Shown here piece after piece: positions 22,941 to 32,197 of a DNA stretch of 64,000 bases. The notes below the pieces were generated by a model, which was not told where the DNA came from, did no database searches, and saw nothing but the letters and a program-made list of their open reading frames with translations. Where the stretch lies: the NCBI GenBank assembly GCA_020161665.1, contig JAIUPA010000034.1, positions 62,001 to 126,000 on the forward strand. The letters run 5' to 3'. How positions within the stretch are numbered: the stretch's first letter is position 1; the number at the start of each line of letters is the position of its first letter. Origin of the DNA: Pseudomonadota bacterium (GTDB lineage: Bacteria; Pseudomonadota; Alphaproteobacteria; Rhizobiales; Rhizobiaceae). The position numbers and the translations under genes are program-made.

Positions 22941-25034
22941 TTAACCGCCTGAAAGCGGACGACCGAAGCGAAGGTCGCGCTCGATGTCGGCCTTTTGGCC
23001 AAGCCGGGTTTTATAAACCTGATAGTTCTCCATCACCCGCTGCACATAATTGCGCGTTTCGGGGAAGGGGATACGCTCGATCCAGTCCACAACCTCATTG
23101 ATCGGCTTGCCGCGCGGATCGCCGTAGCGGTTCAGCCATTCGGGCACGCGCCGCGGGCCTGCATTGTAAGCGATGAAAGTCAGGATATAGGACCCGTTGA
23201 AGGCGTCGATCTGCTCACCGAGGTAATGCGCGCCAAGGGTTGCGTTATAGCCGGGATCGGTGGTCAGCAGCGCTTGTTGAAAGGGAAGGCCATGACGGGC
23301 GGCAACGCCCTTCGCCGTGCCGGGCAAAATCTGTAGCAATCCGCGCGCGTTGGCAGGAGAAACTGCTGCAGGATTAAAGGCACTTTCCTGCCGCGCGATG
23401 GCATAGGCAAGCGCCTTGCCGGAGCCTGAGATATTGGCGGAGCCGGGAATCACCCCCACCGGGAAGGCAAGCGCTGGCACATCAATGCCGCGTCCATAGG
23501 CCGTTTTGCCGATTTGCAGGGAAAGTTGATGGTTGCCCATCTGCTCGGCGCGCGCGGCCAGCAGGGCAAGCTCGCCGGGGCTTGTCAATTCGGCTGCCAA
23601 CCCCTGAAACAGCAACGTCGCGCGGTTGGCGTGTCCCGCGGCGGTCAACGTATCAATAGCGCGTACAGCTTCGCGCGAGGCAAAGCGCACCCGGTCATCC
23701 GGCGTCACGGCGGGGTAGGAAATACGAAGATTGGCGGTCTTGAGCGCTGCGGCGGCTAGTTGCCCATAGAAGGTGCTCGCATGCTGCGCCGCCTTACCAT
23801 AATAGGCCTGCGCGTCGCCTTCTCCGCCTGCTTCGGCGGTGCGACCAAGCCAGTACCACGCGCGAGAGGCCGAAAGCGGCCGCACGGATGCGCCGAGGAT
23901 CTTCTTGAAATGGGCGGCGGCAAGGGCGGGTTTCTGCAAGCCCCGCAAGGCGTACCAGCCAGCATGAAACTCTGCCTCGACCACGTCTTCGGAGGATTGC
24001 GCCGAATGATTGGCGGCAAGGTCATAGGCCAGTTGAAAGGCGCCATCATCCAGCAAGCCACGGCTGACGATTCGTTGTTCCTTCCACCACTCACCGGGTG
24101 CGACTAGCACTTCACGGTCTTTCGGCACCAGCTTCAGAAGCTTGGCGGCGTCAGCAAAACGGTCCTGCTGCTGCAGGCGCTTGATTCGGGCAAAGAGCAG
24201 TCCGGGATCGTTATTGAACCGGGCATCAACGGCGGCCAGCAGGGAATCGGCCTTTGCCGAGCGCTGAATGACGGCGGCCCAGGCGGCATAAAGGGATTGT
24301 GCTTGCGCAAGCGCGGCAAACCGCTTGGCTTGCCCGGCGCGCCCATCATAAAGCAAAAGGTCCATCCGCGCCTTGTGCGCGTTGCGCGATAACAGGTCGG
24401 GAAAGGCTGCGAGAATCAGGTCTTCCCCGTCACTGTCCATCCGGCTGGTGGCCCAGAACCGTGAAAGCATGGTGGCGGCATCGGCCTTGCGCCCGGTGTC
24501 GCTCAAGGCACGGGCCAGCGCGATCGCGCCTTGCGCGGTTTCCGGTGCGGTGGTTCCAAGCTGCGCCAGCACGAGTGCGGAGGGCGCGTTCTCGCGATAA
24601 AGCGCCTGTTCGAGATATTTCCGCAGGGCCGAAAGCCCCGGCCAACCCTGCAATTCCTGCCGCGCTTCGATGATTTCGCTGGAGGGGACCTGGGATTGGC
24701 CGGAAACGGCAATCGCCCAGGTCAGGATGTGGCGGTCAAGCGTATCGGCGCGCAGCGTGTCGCGAATGGCAAGCGCCTGAGCGGCTTGTCGGGCGGCCAG
24801 CGCGTCAAGTGCGGCCTTCAGGCGGTCATCGGCCAGCGGTGCGCTGGCCTTGGGAATGGCACCTGTAATCTCGTCCACGGCGGACGTGGGTGAGGTGGGG
24901 CGCTGGAAGGGCAGGGGCGCAGGGCCATCGGCCGGTCCGGCAAGGCACGTGCTTGCGCTGGACAGCAGAAGACCTGTCAGAAAAATGGCGCGGGTTGAAC
25001 AGCGCACGCGGGTTGCCTCTTTCCTTCTTAGCAT
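22941..25034 (-). CDS. Soluble lytic transglycosylase
   Basis: 697-residue periplasmic murein hydrolase. An N-terminal signal peptide (AIFLTGLLLSSASTCLA) leads to a long alpha-superhelical region rich in Ala and TPR-like hairpins, then a C-terminal Slt domain: IARQESAFNPAAVSP contains the catalytic Glu at about residue 549, followed by ARGLLQILPGTAK and IAYNAGPRRVPEWL, the family motifs. It cleaves the MurNAc-GlcNAc bond non-hydrolytically. Start could be ATG 25034 or GTG 25007, the latter having GAGG about 8 nt upstream. The frame stays open further upstream on this strand, but that sequence is antisense to dapA. Confidence 0.9.
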   Translation of the reverse strand: MLRRKEATRVRCSTRAIFLTGLLLSSASTCLAGPADGPAPLPFQRPTSPTSAVDEITGAIPKASAPLADDRLKAALDALAARQAAQALAIRDTLRADTLDRHILTWAIAVSGQSQVPSSEIIEARQELQGWPGLSALRKYLEQALYRENAPSALVLAQLGTTAPETAQGAIALARALSDTGRKADAATMLSRFWATSRMDSDGEDLILAAFPDLLSRNAHKARMDLLLYDGRAGQAKRFAALAQAQSLYAAWAAVIQRSAKADSLLAAVDARFNNDPGLLFARIKRLQQQDRFADAAKLLKLVPKDREVLVAPGEWWKEQRIVSRGLLDDGAFQLAYDLAANHSAQSSEDVVEAEFHAGWYALRGLQKPALAAAHFKKILGASVRPLSASRAWYWLGRTAEAGGEGDAQAYYGKAAQHASTFYGQLAAAALKTANLRISYPAVTPDDRVRFASREAVRAIDTLTAAGHANRATLLFQGLAAELTSPGELALLAARAEQMGNHQLSLQIGKTAYGRGIDVPALAFPVGVIPGSANISGSGKALAYAIARQESAFNPAAVSPANARGLLQILPGTAKGVAARHGLPFQQALLTTDPGYNATLGAHYLGEQIDAFNGSYILTFIAYNAGPRRVPEWLNRYGDPRGKPINEVVDWIERIPFPETRNYVQRVMENYQVYKTRLGQKADIERDLRFGRPLSGG

Positions 25035-25217
25035 TCCATTAACGGAGCCTAGCGTTAACAGAACCTTATCAAAAGCAGGAAAAATCCGGCGTTTCTGTGG
25101 TTTTAGCGCCGGCCCGGCATCGCTCTTTGCTTGAAGCCTCGGGCGGTGCGCTTTATGGTGCGCCATTTCCAACGCTTGAATGCGGCTGGTGCGTTCGCTC
25201 CGGCCAAGGAGTCTTGC

Positions 25218-26105
25218 ATGTTCAAGGGATCCATTCCCGCCCTGATCACACCTTTCACCGAAAGCGGTGCGGTTGATGAAGCGGCCTTTGCCGCCCATGT
25301 TGACTGGCAGATTTCGGAAGGCAGCCACGGCCTCGTTCCGGTGGGCACCACCGGCGAATCGCCGACCCTTTCCCATGATGAACACAAGCGCGTCGTGGAA
25401 TTGTGCATCGAGGCAGCCAAGAAACGGGTTCCGGTCATTGCGGGCGCGGGCTCCAACAACACCAAAGAAGCGATCGAACTGGCCCAGCACGCCGAAAAGG
25501 CCGGTGCGGATGCGCTTCTCGTCGTGACGCCTTACTATAACAAGCCGACGCAGAAGGGCCTGTTTGCCCATTTCTCGGCCATTGCCGAGAGCGTGAAGCT
25601 GCCGATCATCATCTACAACATTCCGCCGCGCTCCGTGGTGGATATGTCGCCGGAAACGATGGGCGCGCTGGTCAAGGCGCACAAGAACATCGTGGGCGTG
25701 AAGGATGCGACCGGCAAGATCGAGCGCGTTTCCGATCAACGCATCACCTGTGGCAAGGAGTTCATCCAGCTTTCGGGCGAGGATGGCACGGCACTGGGGC
25801 ATTATGCCCATGGTGGCGTCGGCTGCATTTCGGTTACGGCCAATGTCGCGCCGCGCCTGTGTGCGGAATTCCAGAATGCCATGGCCGCCGGTGATTTCGC
25901 CAAGGCGCTCGACTATCAGGATCGCCTGATGCCGCTGCACAAGGCCATCTTCCTGGAGCCCGGCGTCTGCGGTGCGAAATATGGCCTGTCGCGCATCGGT
26001 CGCAACGTCTCTATGACGGTGCGTTCGCCGTTGATCGGCGCGCTGGAAGACACCACGAAATCGGCCATGGACGCAGCACTGCGCCATGCCGGTCTGCTGA
26101 ACTGA
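25218..26105 (+). CDS. dapA: 4-hydroxy-tetrahydrodipicolinate synthase
   Basis: 295-residue TIM-barrel enzyme condensing pyruvate with aspartate semialdehyde, first committed step to lysine and meso-diaminopimelate. Active-site features: GTTGES near residue 43-48, Tyr133 and Arg138 in IIYNIPPRS, and Schiff-base Lys162 in [14 protein letters not shown] lies 7 nt before ATG. Divergent from the lytic transglycosylase, which fits cell-wall metabolism. A terminator hairpin follows, just ahead of smpB. Confidence 0.97.
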   Translation: MFKGSIPALITPFTESGAVDEAAFAAHVDWQISEGSHGLVPVGTTGESPTLSHDEHKRVVELCIEAAKKRVPVIAGAGSNNTKEAIELAQHAEKAGADALLVVTPYYNKPTQKGLFAHFSAIAESVKLPIIIYNIPPRSVVDMSPETMGALVKAHKNIVGVKDATGKIERVSDQRITCGKEFIQLSGEDGTALGHYAHGGVGCISVTANVAPRLCAEFQNAMAAGDFAKALDYQDRLMPLHKAIFLEPGVCGAKYGLSRIGRNVSMTVRSPLIGALEDTTKSAMDAALRHAGLLN

Positions 26106-26151
26106 GCCTTTCAAGCGCTCGGTCCAGCACTATATAAGAACAAGACACAGT

Positions 26152-26180
26152 GCGCCTTCCCGTCTTGGGAGGGCGCTTTG
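26152..26180 (+). terminator. Terminator-like hairpin between dapA and smpB
   Basis: GCGCCTTCCC-gtctt-GGGAGGGCGC, a 10-bp stem (one G-U pair), followed by TTTGC. It lies only 19 nt before the smpB ATG, so any dapA read-through or smpB leader transcript must pass it. Confidence 0.6.
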
Positions 26181-26198
26181 CATGAAACGGAAATGATC

Positions 26199-26678
26199 AT
26201 GGCCCCCAAAGGCAGCCAGCGCGTTGTGAAGAAGATTGTCGCGGAAAACCGCAAGGCCCGCTTCAATTACGAAATCGTCGACACCTATGAAGCGGGCCTC
26301 GTGCTGAAGGGCACGGAGGTCAAGTCTTTGCGCGAAGGCAAAGCCAATATCGCCGAATCCTATGCCTCGGATGAGGATGGCGAAATGTGGCTGATCAATT
26401 CCTATTTGCCGGAATATCTGCAGGCCAATCGCTTTAATCACGAGCCGCGCCGCCGCCGCAAGCTGTTGATGTCAAAGCGGGAAATCAACCGCCTGCGCAT
26501 TGCCATCAGCCGTGAGGGCATGACGCTGATCCCGCTCAAGATCTATTTCAACGATCAGGGCCGGGCCAAGCTGGAGCTGGCGCTCGGCAAGGGCAAGAAG
26601 CTTCACGACAAGCGCGAGAGCGAGAAGCAGCGCGACTGGAATCGTGAAAAGTCGAGATTGCTCAAGGATAGACGCTGA
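26199..26678 (+). CDS. smpB: SsrA-binding protein
   Basis: 159-residue tmRNA-binding protein for trans-translation rescue of stalled ribosomes. Conserved [40 protein letters not shown], and the C-terminal [21 protein letters not shown] tail that enters the empty decoding site. GGAAA lies just before ATG 26199; earlier in-frame ATG and TTG codons would add 2-7 residues. Followed one base later by a small DUF3830-like gene. Confidence 0.97.
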   Translation: MAPKGSQRVVKKIVAENRKARFNYEIVDTYEAGLVLKGTEVKSLREGKANIAESYASDEDGEMWLINSYLPEYLQANRFNHEPRRRRKLLMSKREINRLRIAISREGMTLIPLKIYFNDQGRAKLELALGKGKKLHDKRESEKQRDWNREKSRLLKDRR

Positions 26679-26679
26679 C

Positions 26680-27096
26680 ATGACGAAGCTTCGTATCACC
26701 GCCGGACCCTTCACCTTCATCGCACGGATGGAGGAGGAGAGGGCGCCGGAGACCTGCCGGGTGTTCAAGAGCTTCCTGCCCTTTGCCAATCAGGTGATCC
26801 ACTCACGCTGGAGCGGTGAGGCCGTCTGGGTGCCGCTCGGCGATTTCCAGTTTGGCGTGGGCTTTGAAAACCACACCTGCCACCCGTCGCGCGGCGATAT
26901 CCTCCTGTATCCCGGCGGCCACAGCGAAACAGAACTGCTCTTCGCCTATGGCTCCTCGTCCTTCGCCTCGAAAATGGGGGCGCTGGCGGGCAATCATTTC
27001 CTGACGGTCATCGAGGGCGCGGAAAATCTGGAAGCCATGGGCAAGATGGTGCTGTGGCAGGGCGCGCAGGCCATTCGCTTCGAGGCTGTGGAGTAA
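26680..27096 (+). CDS. DUF3830-like (cyclophilin-like fold) protein
   Basis: 138 residues, all-beta, with IHSRWSGEAVWVPLGD and SRGDILLYPGGHSETELLFAYG, which resemble the DUF3830/cyclophilin-like small-barrel families. No signal peptide. Begins one base after the smpB stop and probably shares its transcript. Function unknown; the association with smpB may be only positional. Confidence 0.7.
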   Translation: MTKLRITAGPFTFIARMEEERAPETCRVFKSFLPFANQVIHSRWSGEAVWVPLGDFQFGVGFENHTCHPSRGDILLYPGGHSETELLFAYGSSSFASKMGALAGNHFLTVIEGAENLEAMGKMVLWQGAQAIRFEAVE

Positions 27097-27144
27097 AGCT
27101 CCCAGCCATCATGCGGAGGCTTTATGCCCCCGCATTCGTCTAGA

Positions 27145-27175
27145 TGTCATCCTCGGGCCTGACCCGAGGATCCAT
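27145..27175. repeat. Half copy of the composite palindromic repeat
   Basis: A single palindrome CCTCGGG-cctga-CCCGAGG flanked by TGTCAT and ATCCAT; corresponds to one half of the two-hairpin element seen at 6.2, 12.2 and 33.9 kb. It separates two convergent genes and may act as their shared terminator. Confidence 0.75.
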
Positions 27176-27189
27176 TCACGGACGAATTC

Positions 27190-27762
27190 TCAATCGAGAT
27201 CTTCAACTGGCTCGGCCTGACGCACCGGGCGTTCGGAAGCGTCGCGGCCGATTTCGCCCTTCAGCGTCGTCAGATCAATAAAGTGGTCGGCCTGGCGGCG
27301 CAGGTCGTCAGCGATCATCGGCGGCTGCGTGGCCATCGTCGAGACGACGGAAACCTTGCGGCCCTTGCGCTGCAGCGCTTCCACCAGCGTGGTGAAGTCG
27401 CCGTCGCCGGAAAACAGAACGAGGTGATCGACCACGCTGGATTGCTCCATGGCGTCGATGGCCAGCTCGATGTCCATGTTGCCCTTGATCTTGCGGCGGC
27501 CCATGCTGTCGGTGAATTCCTTGGCAGGCTTCGTCACCACCTTGTAGCCGTTATAGTCCAGCCAATCGATCAGCGGGCGAATGGAGGAGTATTCCTGATC
27601 CTCGATCAGCGCGGTGTAGTAATAGGCGCGCAGCAGATAGCCACGCTTCTGGAAGGCCTTGAGAAGCTTACGATAATCGATGTCGAAGCCGAGGCTCTTG
27701 GAGGTCGCGTAAAGATTGGCACCATCAATGAAGAGGGCGATTTTCTCGCGGGAGTCGAACAT
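27190..27762 (-). CDS. NYN (PIN-like) domain protein, LabA/DUF88 family
   Basis: 190-residue protein of the NYN ribonuclease-like fold: IALFIDGANLYATSKSLG near residue 8, KIKGNMDIELAIDAMEQ near residue 92 and LVLFSGDGDFTTLVEALQRKG near residue 112 provide the conserved acidic residues expected for a metal-dependent RNase. ATG 27762 is chosen because the fold starts at once and an AGGA lies upstream; a further-upstream start adds 13 non-conserved residues. Family members are thought to process RNA; specific target unknown. Confidence 0.85.
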   Translation of the reverse strand: MFDSREKIALFIDGANLYATSKSLGFDIDYRKLLKAFQKRGYLLRAYYYTALIEDQEYSSIRPLIDWLDYNGYKVVTKPAKEFTDSMGRRKIKGNMDIELAIDAMEQSSVVDHLVLFSGDGDFTTLVEALQRKGRKVSVVSTMATQPPMIADDLRRQADHFIDLTTLKGEIGRDASERPVRQAEPVEDLD

Positions 27763-28019
27763 GGAATGCAATCCTTTTCCTTGAAAAGTCATGATGTGCA
27801 ATGAGGGTGTGCAAAAAGCAGCGAAAACGATGCTCCGTAGAGTATGTAGGGTGTTGTTGTCAAGTTTCCCACTACCCAGCAGTTGCGGTGCAAAATATCT
27901 GCGGAGTTGCTAAATGACGTGCAATCGTGGGCGGTGTGAGGAAAAACTTGAATTCCCCGCGTTTTAAATGTATCGCCCTTCGTCAATCCCTAGAATTCCA
28001 AGACCCGGAAGGACTGGCT

Positions 28020-28421
28020 ATGGCCCGCGTCACCGTTGAAGATTGCATTGACAAAGTCGATAACCGCTTCGAGCTCGTTCTGCTTGCAAGCCATCGCGCC
28101 CGCCTGATCTCCCAAGGTGCCTCGATTACCGTTGATCGTGACAACGACAAGAACCCGGTCGTTGCACTTCGCGAAATCGCTGACGAGACCCTGTCTCCCG
28201 ACGATCTGAAGGAAGACCTGATTCACTCGCTGCAGAAGCATGTGGAAGTGGACGAGCCGGAGCCCGATCCGTCGAGCTTCATCTCTGCTGCTGGTTCCGC
28301 TTCGGGCGATGGCGATGAAGATGAGCTGCCGGAAACGCTGACCTTCGACCAGATGTCGGAAGAAGAGCTTCTGGCCGGTATCGAAGGCCTCGTGCCGCCG
28401 GAAAAGAGCGACGATTACTAA
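28020..28421 (+). CDS. rpoZ: DNA-directed RNA polymerase omega subunit
   Basis: 133 residues. The first ~70 are the conserved omega core ([47 protein letters not shown]); the acidic C-terminal extension ([20 protein letters not shown]) is usual in Rhizobiales. Omega stabilises beta-prime and is one of the binding sites of ppGpp, consistent with the rsh gene downstream. GGAAGGA lies 7 nt before ATG. A terminator separates it from rsh. Confidence 0.96.
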   Translation: MARVTVEDCIDKVDNRFELVLLASHRARLISQGASITVDRDNDKNPVVALREIADETLSPDDLKEDLIHSLQKHVEVDEPEPDPSSFISAAGSASGDGDEDELPETLTFDQMSEEELLAGIEGLVPPEKSDDY

Positions 28422-28432
28422 GATCAACGAAG

Positions 28433-28467
28433 CGCCCCGGGTCGGATTCCGATTCCGGGGCGTTTTG
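28433..28467 (+). terminator. Intrinsic terminator of rpoZ
   Basis: CGCCCCGG paired with CCGGGGCG, enclosing an inner GTCGGA/TCCGAT stem, followed by TTTTGCG; 11 nt after the rpoZ stop. Confidence 0.85.
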
Positions 28468-28608
28468 CGTCCTCTTGGCGCAAATTCTTGACCTTTATTA
28501 CATTTTCGCCTTGCCAAATCAGCACGCTTGGCGAAATTCTATATTCGGTATCTTCTTGTGTGCGTCAGTTTTGGCTGGCGCGCTTTTTATTTCCGGAGTG
28601 CGTGCTCG

Positions 28609-30852
28609 ATGATGCGCCAATACGAACTCGTTGAACGGGTTCAGAAATACAAACCAGACGCTAACGAAGCACTTCTCAACAAAGCCTATGTCTACGCCAT
28701 GCAGAAACATGGCAAGCAAACGCGCGCCAGCGGCGACCCTTACATTTCCCATCCGCTCGAAGTCGCCGCCATTCTGACGGAACTGCATCTCGACGAATCG
28801 ACCATCGCTGTCGCGCTGCTGCACGATACGATTGAGGACACCAACGCCACGCGCGCCGAGATCGACGAGATTTTCGGCGAACCCATCGGGCGTCTGGTCG
28901 AAGGCCTCACCAAGATCAAGAAGCTGGATCTGGTGTCGAAGAAGGCCAAGCAGGCGGAAAACCTGCGCAAGCTGCTGCTGGCCATTTCCGATGATGTGCG
29001 CGTGCTTCTCGTCAAGCTGGCCGACCGCCTGCACAACATGCGCACCATGGAGCATATGCCGGCCGACAAGCGCGCCCGCATTTCCGAGGAAACCATGGAT
29101 ATTTATGCGCCGCTCGCCGGTCGCATGGGTATGCAGGATATGCGCGAGGAACTGGAGGAACTGTCCTTCAAGTATCTGAACCCGGAAGCCTATGAGACGG
29201 TGACAAACCGCCTGAGGGAGCTTTCCGAGCGCAATGAAGGGCTGATCCACAAGATCGAGGACGAGTTGACCGAATTGCTCGTCGCGCATGGGCTGACGGG
29301 CCTCAAGGTCAAGGGACGCCAGAAGAAGGCCTATTCCGTTTTCCGCAAAATGCAGTCGAAGTCGCTCTCCTTTGAGCAGCTTTCGGATATTTACGGCTTT
29401 CGCATTCTCGTCGACACGACCGAGGATTGCTATCGCGCGCTGGGCATCGTCCACACCCGCTGGCGCGTCGTGCCGGGCCGCTTCAAGGACTATATCTCGA
29501 CGCCGAAGCAGAACGATTACCGCTCGCTGCACACCACCATCGTGGGGCCGTCGCGCCAGCGCATCGAACTGCAGATCCGCACCTTCAAGATGCATGAGAT
29601 TGCCGAGTTCGGCATTGCCGCGCATACGCTCTACAAGGACGGTCAGGCGGTCGTGACCGATGGCGACGACCTTCTGTCGCCGGAATCGAACGCCTATTCC
29701 TGGCTGCGCCATACCATCGAGGCGCTGGCCGAAGGGGATAACGCCGAAGAGTTTCTGGAACACACCAAGCTCGAACTGTTTCAGGATCAGGTGTTCTGCT
29801 TTACGCCGAAGGGCAAGTTGATTGCCCTGCCGCGCGGCGCAACACCGATCGATTTCGCCTATGCGGTTCACACCAATGTCGGCGATACCTGTGTCGGTGC
29901 CAAGATCAACGGCCGCATGATGCCGCTGGTGACGCGCCTCAACAACGGCGACGAGGTGGAAATCATCCGCTCCGGCGTGCAGGTGCCGCCCGCCGCGTGG
30001 GAAGAAATTGTGGTCACTGGCAAGGCGCGCGCCGCCATTCGCCGCGCCACGCGTATGGCCATTCGCAAGCAATATTCCGGTCTCGGACACCGCATTCTGG
30101 AGCGCACCTTCGACCGTGCGGGCAAGCCCTTCTCGCGCGAAGCGATGAAGCCGGTTCTGCACCGCCTTGGCCACAAGGACGTCGAGGATGCGATTGCCGC
30201 CGTGGGGCGTGGCGAACTGTCCTCGCTCGATGTGCTGCGCGCCGTCTATCCGGATTTCAAGGACGAGCGCGTCACCGTCAAGCAGTCGAGCGATGATGGC
30301 TGGTTCAATGTTCGCTCGGCTTCCGGCATGGTGTTTCGCATTCCGGATAAAGGCCGCAAGACGGATGCGGGCGATGCGCCTGCCGATGGGCCGGACGGTT
30401 CCGAACCCGTGCCGATCCGCGGCCTGTCCTCAAAGGTTCAGGTGCAGTTCTCGCCCTCAGGCGCCGTGCCCGGCGACCGCATTGTCGGCATCATGGAAGG
30501 TGAAAACACCATCACCATCTATCCGATCCAGGCGGCAGCCCTGCAGAAATTCGATAACGAGCCGGATCGCTGGTTTGACGTGCGCTGGGATCTCGATGAC
30601 GAGAACAAGACACGCTTCACGGCGCGCATTTTGATCAACGCGATCAACGAGCCGGGTGCCCTGGCCGTCATCTCGCGGGTGATTGCCGATCTCGACATCA
30701 ACATCCGCACGCTGTCGATGATGCGCGTCGCAACCGATTTCACTGAAATGGCGGTGGATGTGGAAGTGTGGGACCTGCGCCAGCTGGGCCAGCTTCTGAC
30801 CCGCCTCAAGGATCAGGATTGCGTTTCGACGGTCCGTCGCGTTTATGATTGA
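28609..30852 (+). CDS. rsh: Bifunctional (p)ppGpp synthetase/hydrolase
   Basis: 747-residue Rel/SpoT homologue, the single stringent-response enzyme typical of Rhizobiales. N-terminal HD hydrolase (YISHPLEVAAILTEL, VALLHDTIEDTNAT), synthetase domain (GRFKDYISTPKQNDYRSLHT near residue 300), TGS domain (VFCFTPKGKLIALPRGATPI near residue 395) and C-terminal ACT domain (ILINAINEPGALAVISRVIA). Intact HD and synthetase motifs suggest both activities. Two consecutive ATG codons occur; GGAG lies 10 nt before the first. Downstream a RIME-like repeat separates it from acpS. Confidence 0.97.
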   Translation: MMRQYELVERVQKYKPDANEALLNKAYVYAMQKHGKQTRASGDPYISHPLEVAAILTELHLDESTIAVALLHDTIEDTNATRAEIDEIFGEPIGRLVEGLTKIKKLDLVSKKAKQAENLRKLLLAISDDVRVLLVKLADRLHNMRTMEHMPADKRARISEETMDIYAPLAGRMGMQDMREELEELSFKYLNPEAYETVTNRLRELSERNEGLIHKIEDELTELLVAHGLTGLKVKGRQKKAYSVFRKMQSKSLSFEQLSDIYGFRILVDTTEDCYRALGIVHTRWRVVPGRFKDYISTPKQNDYRSLHTTIVGPSRQRIELQIRTFKMHEIAEFGIAAHTLYKDGQAVVTDGDDLLSPESNAYSWLRHTIEALAEGDNAEEFLEHTKLELFQDQVFCFTPKGKLIALPRGATPIDFAYAVHTNVGDTCVGAKINGRMMPLVTRLNNGDEVEIIRSGVQVPPAAWEEIVVTGKARAAIRRATRMAIRKQYSGLGHRILERTFDRAGKPFSREAMKPVLHRLGHKDVEDAIAAVGRGELSSLDVLRAVYPDFKDERVTVKQSSDDGWFNVRSASGMVFRIPDKGRKTDAGDAPADGPDGSEPVPIRGLSSKVQVQFSPSGAVPGDRIVGIMEGENTITIYPIQAAALQKFDNEPDRWFDVRWDLDDENKTRFTARILINAINEPGALAVISRVIADLDINIRTLSMMRVATDFTEMAVDVEVWDLRQLGQLLTRLKDQDCVSTVRRVYD

Positions 30853-30857
30853 GAATT

Positions 30858-30961
30858 GCCCCTCTCCCCGCAAGCGGGGAGAGGCGGAGTGCCAGCTTTG
30901 CCACAAGTCCCTTCTCCCCGTAAAACGGGGAGAAGGTGCCCGGCAGGGCGGATGAGGGGCA
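30858..30961. repeat. RIME-like double-palindrome repeat
   Basis: Two perfect palindromes, CCTCTCCCCGC-aa-GCGGGGAGAGG and CCTTCTCCCCGT-aaa-ACGGGGAGAAGG, followed by GTGCCCGGCAGGGCGGATGA and GGGGC. Architecture and wording match the Rhizobium-specific intergenic mosaic elements (RIME) known from Sinorhizobium. It directly follows the rsh stop and can fold into two strong RNA hairpins. Confidence 0.75.
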
Positions 30962-30986
30962 GAAGGACGGGCCGAAAGGAAAGCGC

Positions 30987-31406
30987 ATGATCATCGGCAT
31001 CGGCAGTGATCTCATTGATATTCGCCGGGTGGAACAGTCGCTGGAGCGTTTTGGCGAGCGGTTCATCAAGCGCTGCTTCACCGAGGTGGAGCGCGCCCGT
31101 TCCGAGCGTCGCAAGAACCGCGCGGATTCCTACGCCAAGCGTTTCGCCGCCAAGGAAGCCTGCTCCAAGGCGCTCGGCACCGGCCTTGCAAATGGCGTAT
31201 TCTGGAAAGATATGGGTGTCGTAAACCTGCCCAGCGGCAAGCCGACGATGAAACTCACAGGCGGCGCGGCGGAGCGGCTGGCGGCCCTCATGCCGGAAGG
31301 CCATGAGGCTGTTATCCACCTGTCGATCACCGATGAGCACCCGTATGCGCAGGCTTTCGTGATCATTGAGGCACGTCCGCTTGCCGGATCGGCCTCAAAA
31401 GGCTAG
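30987..31406 (+). CDS. acpS: Holo-[acyl-carrier-protein] synthase
   Basis: 139-residue phosphopantetheinyl transferase that loads 4-phosphopantetheine from CoA onto ACP. Motifs [20 protein letters not shown] (Mg-binding Asp) and [16 protein letters not shown] (catalytic Glu/Lys) are intact; length is usual. AAGGA lies 6 nt before ATG. Clusters with lepB, rnc, era and recO on the same strand. Confidence 0.96.
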   Translation: MIIGIGSDLIDIRRVEQSLERFGERFIKRCFTEVERARSERRKNRADSYAKRFAAKEACSKALGTGLANGVFWKDMGVVNLPSGKPTMKLTGGAAERLAALMPEGHEAVIHLSITDEHPYAQAFVIIEARPLAGSASKG

Positions 31407-31453
31407 GAACTCAAGGGCAAGTGCCTGACAGTTAGAAGAGAAGTGGAAGACCC

Positions 31454-32197
31454 GTGTCTGAAAATACTGACCCCAAGCCGAATGCATTGTGGGAAAACAT
31501 CAAGGTTATCATCCAGGCCCTGCTTTTGGCCGTGGTGATCCGCACGGTTCTGTTCCAGCCCTTCACCATTCCGTCGGGCTCGATGATGCCGACGCTTCTG
31601 GTCGGCGACTATCTGTTCGTGAACAAGTTTGCCTACGGCTATTCGAAGTTCTCGCTGCCATTTTCGCCGAACCTGTTCTCGGGTCGCATTCTGGCATCGG
31701 AGCCGAAGCGCGGCGATATCGTCGTCTTCCGCCTGCCGTCGGATACGAGCATTGATTACATCAAGCGCGTCGTCGGCCTGCCGGGTGACCGTATTCAGGT
31801 GACGAACGGCGTCCTCTCCATCAATGGTGTGGCCGTTCCGAAGGTCGAGGATGGCAAGTTCACCTCGGATTACAGCAAGGAACCGGGCATCGATATTCCG
31901 GTCTATCGCGAAACCTTCGACAATGGCGTGACCTTCGATACGCTGGATGAAACGCCGGTCTCTCCGGGCGATAACACCCGCGAATTCATCGTTCCCGAAG
32001 GCCATTACTTCATGATGGGCGATAACCGCGACAACTCGCTCGACAGCCGCTTTACCGTGGGCTTCGTTCCGGCGGAAAACCTGATTGGCCGCGCCAGCGT
32101 CATCTTCTTCTCGCTGGGCAACGATACCTCGTTCCGCGAAGTGTGGAAGTGGCCGTCCAACATGCGCTGGGATCGCATTTTCAAGAGCGTGCAATGA
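31454..32197 (+). CDS. lepB: Signal peptidase I
   Basis: 247-residue membrane serine protease removing Sec/Tat signal peptides. One N-terminal membrane segment (IIQALLLAVVIRTVLF, residues 19-34), catalytic Ser43 in PSGSMMPTLLVGD and Lys104 in SIDYIKRVVGLPGDRI, and box E GDNRDNSLDSR. GTG start, with GGAAG 5 nt upstream. Its stop overlaps the rnc start codon (ATGA), indicating translational coupling. Confidence 0.97.
   Translation: MSENTDPKPNALWENIKVIIQALLLAVVIRTVLFQPFTIPSGSMMPTLLVGDYLFVNKFAYGYSKFSLPFSPNLFSGRILASEPKRGDIVVFRLPSDTSIDYIKRVVGLPGDRIQVTNGVLSINGVAVPKVEDGKFTSDYSKEPGIDIPVYRETFDNGVTFDTLDETPVSPGDNTREFIVPEGHYFMMGDNRDNSLDSRFTVGFVPAENLIGRASVIFFSLGNDTSFREVWKWPSNMRWDRIFKSVQ

Noticed and set aside
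25035..26114. Minus-strand open frame extending the lytic transglycosylase by 360 codons
   Set aside because: Antisense to dapA; the signal peptide of the transglycosylase marks the true start near 25034.
28519..30174. 551-codon minus-strand frame
   Set aside because: Antisense shadow of rsh; no motif and no ribosome-binding site.
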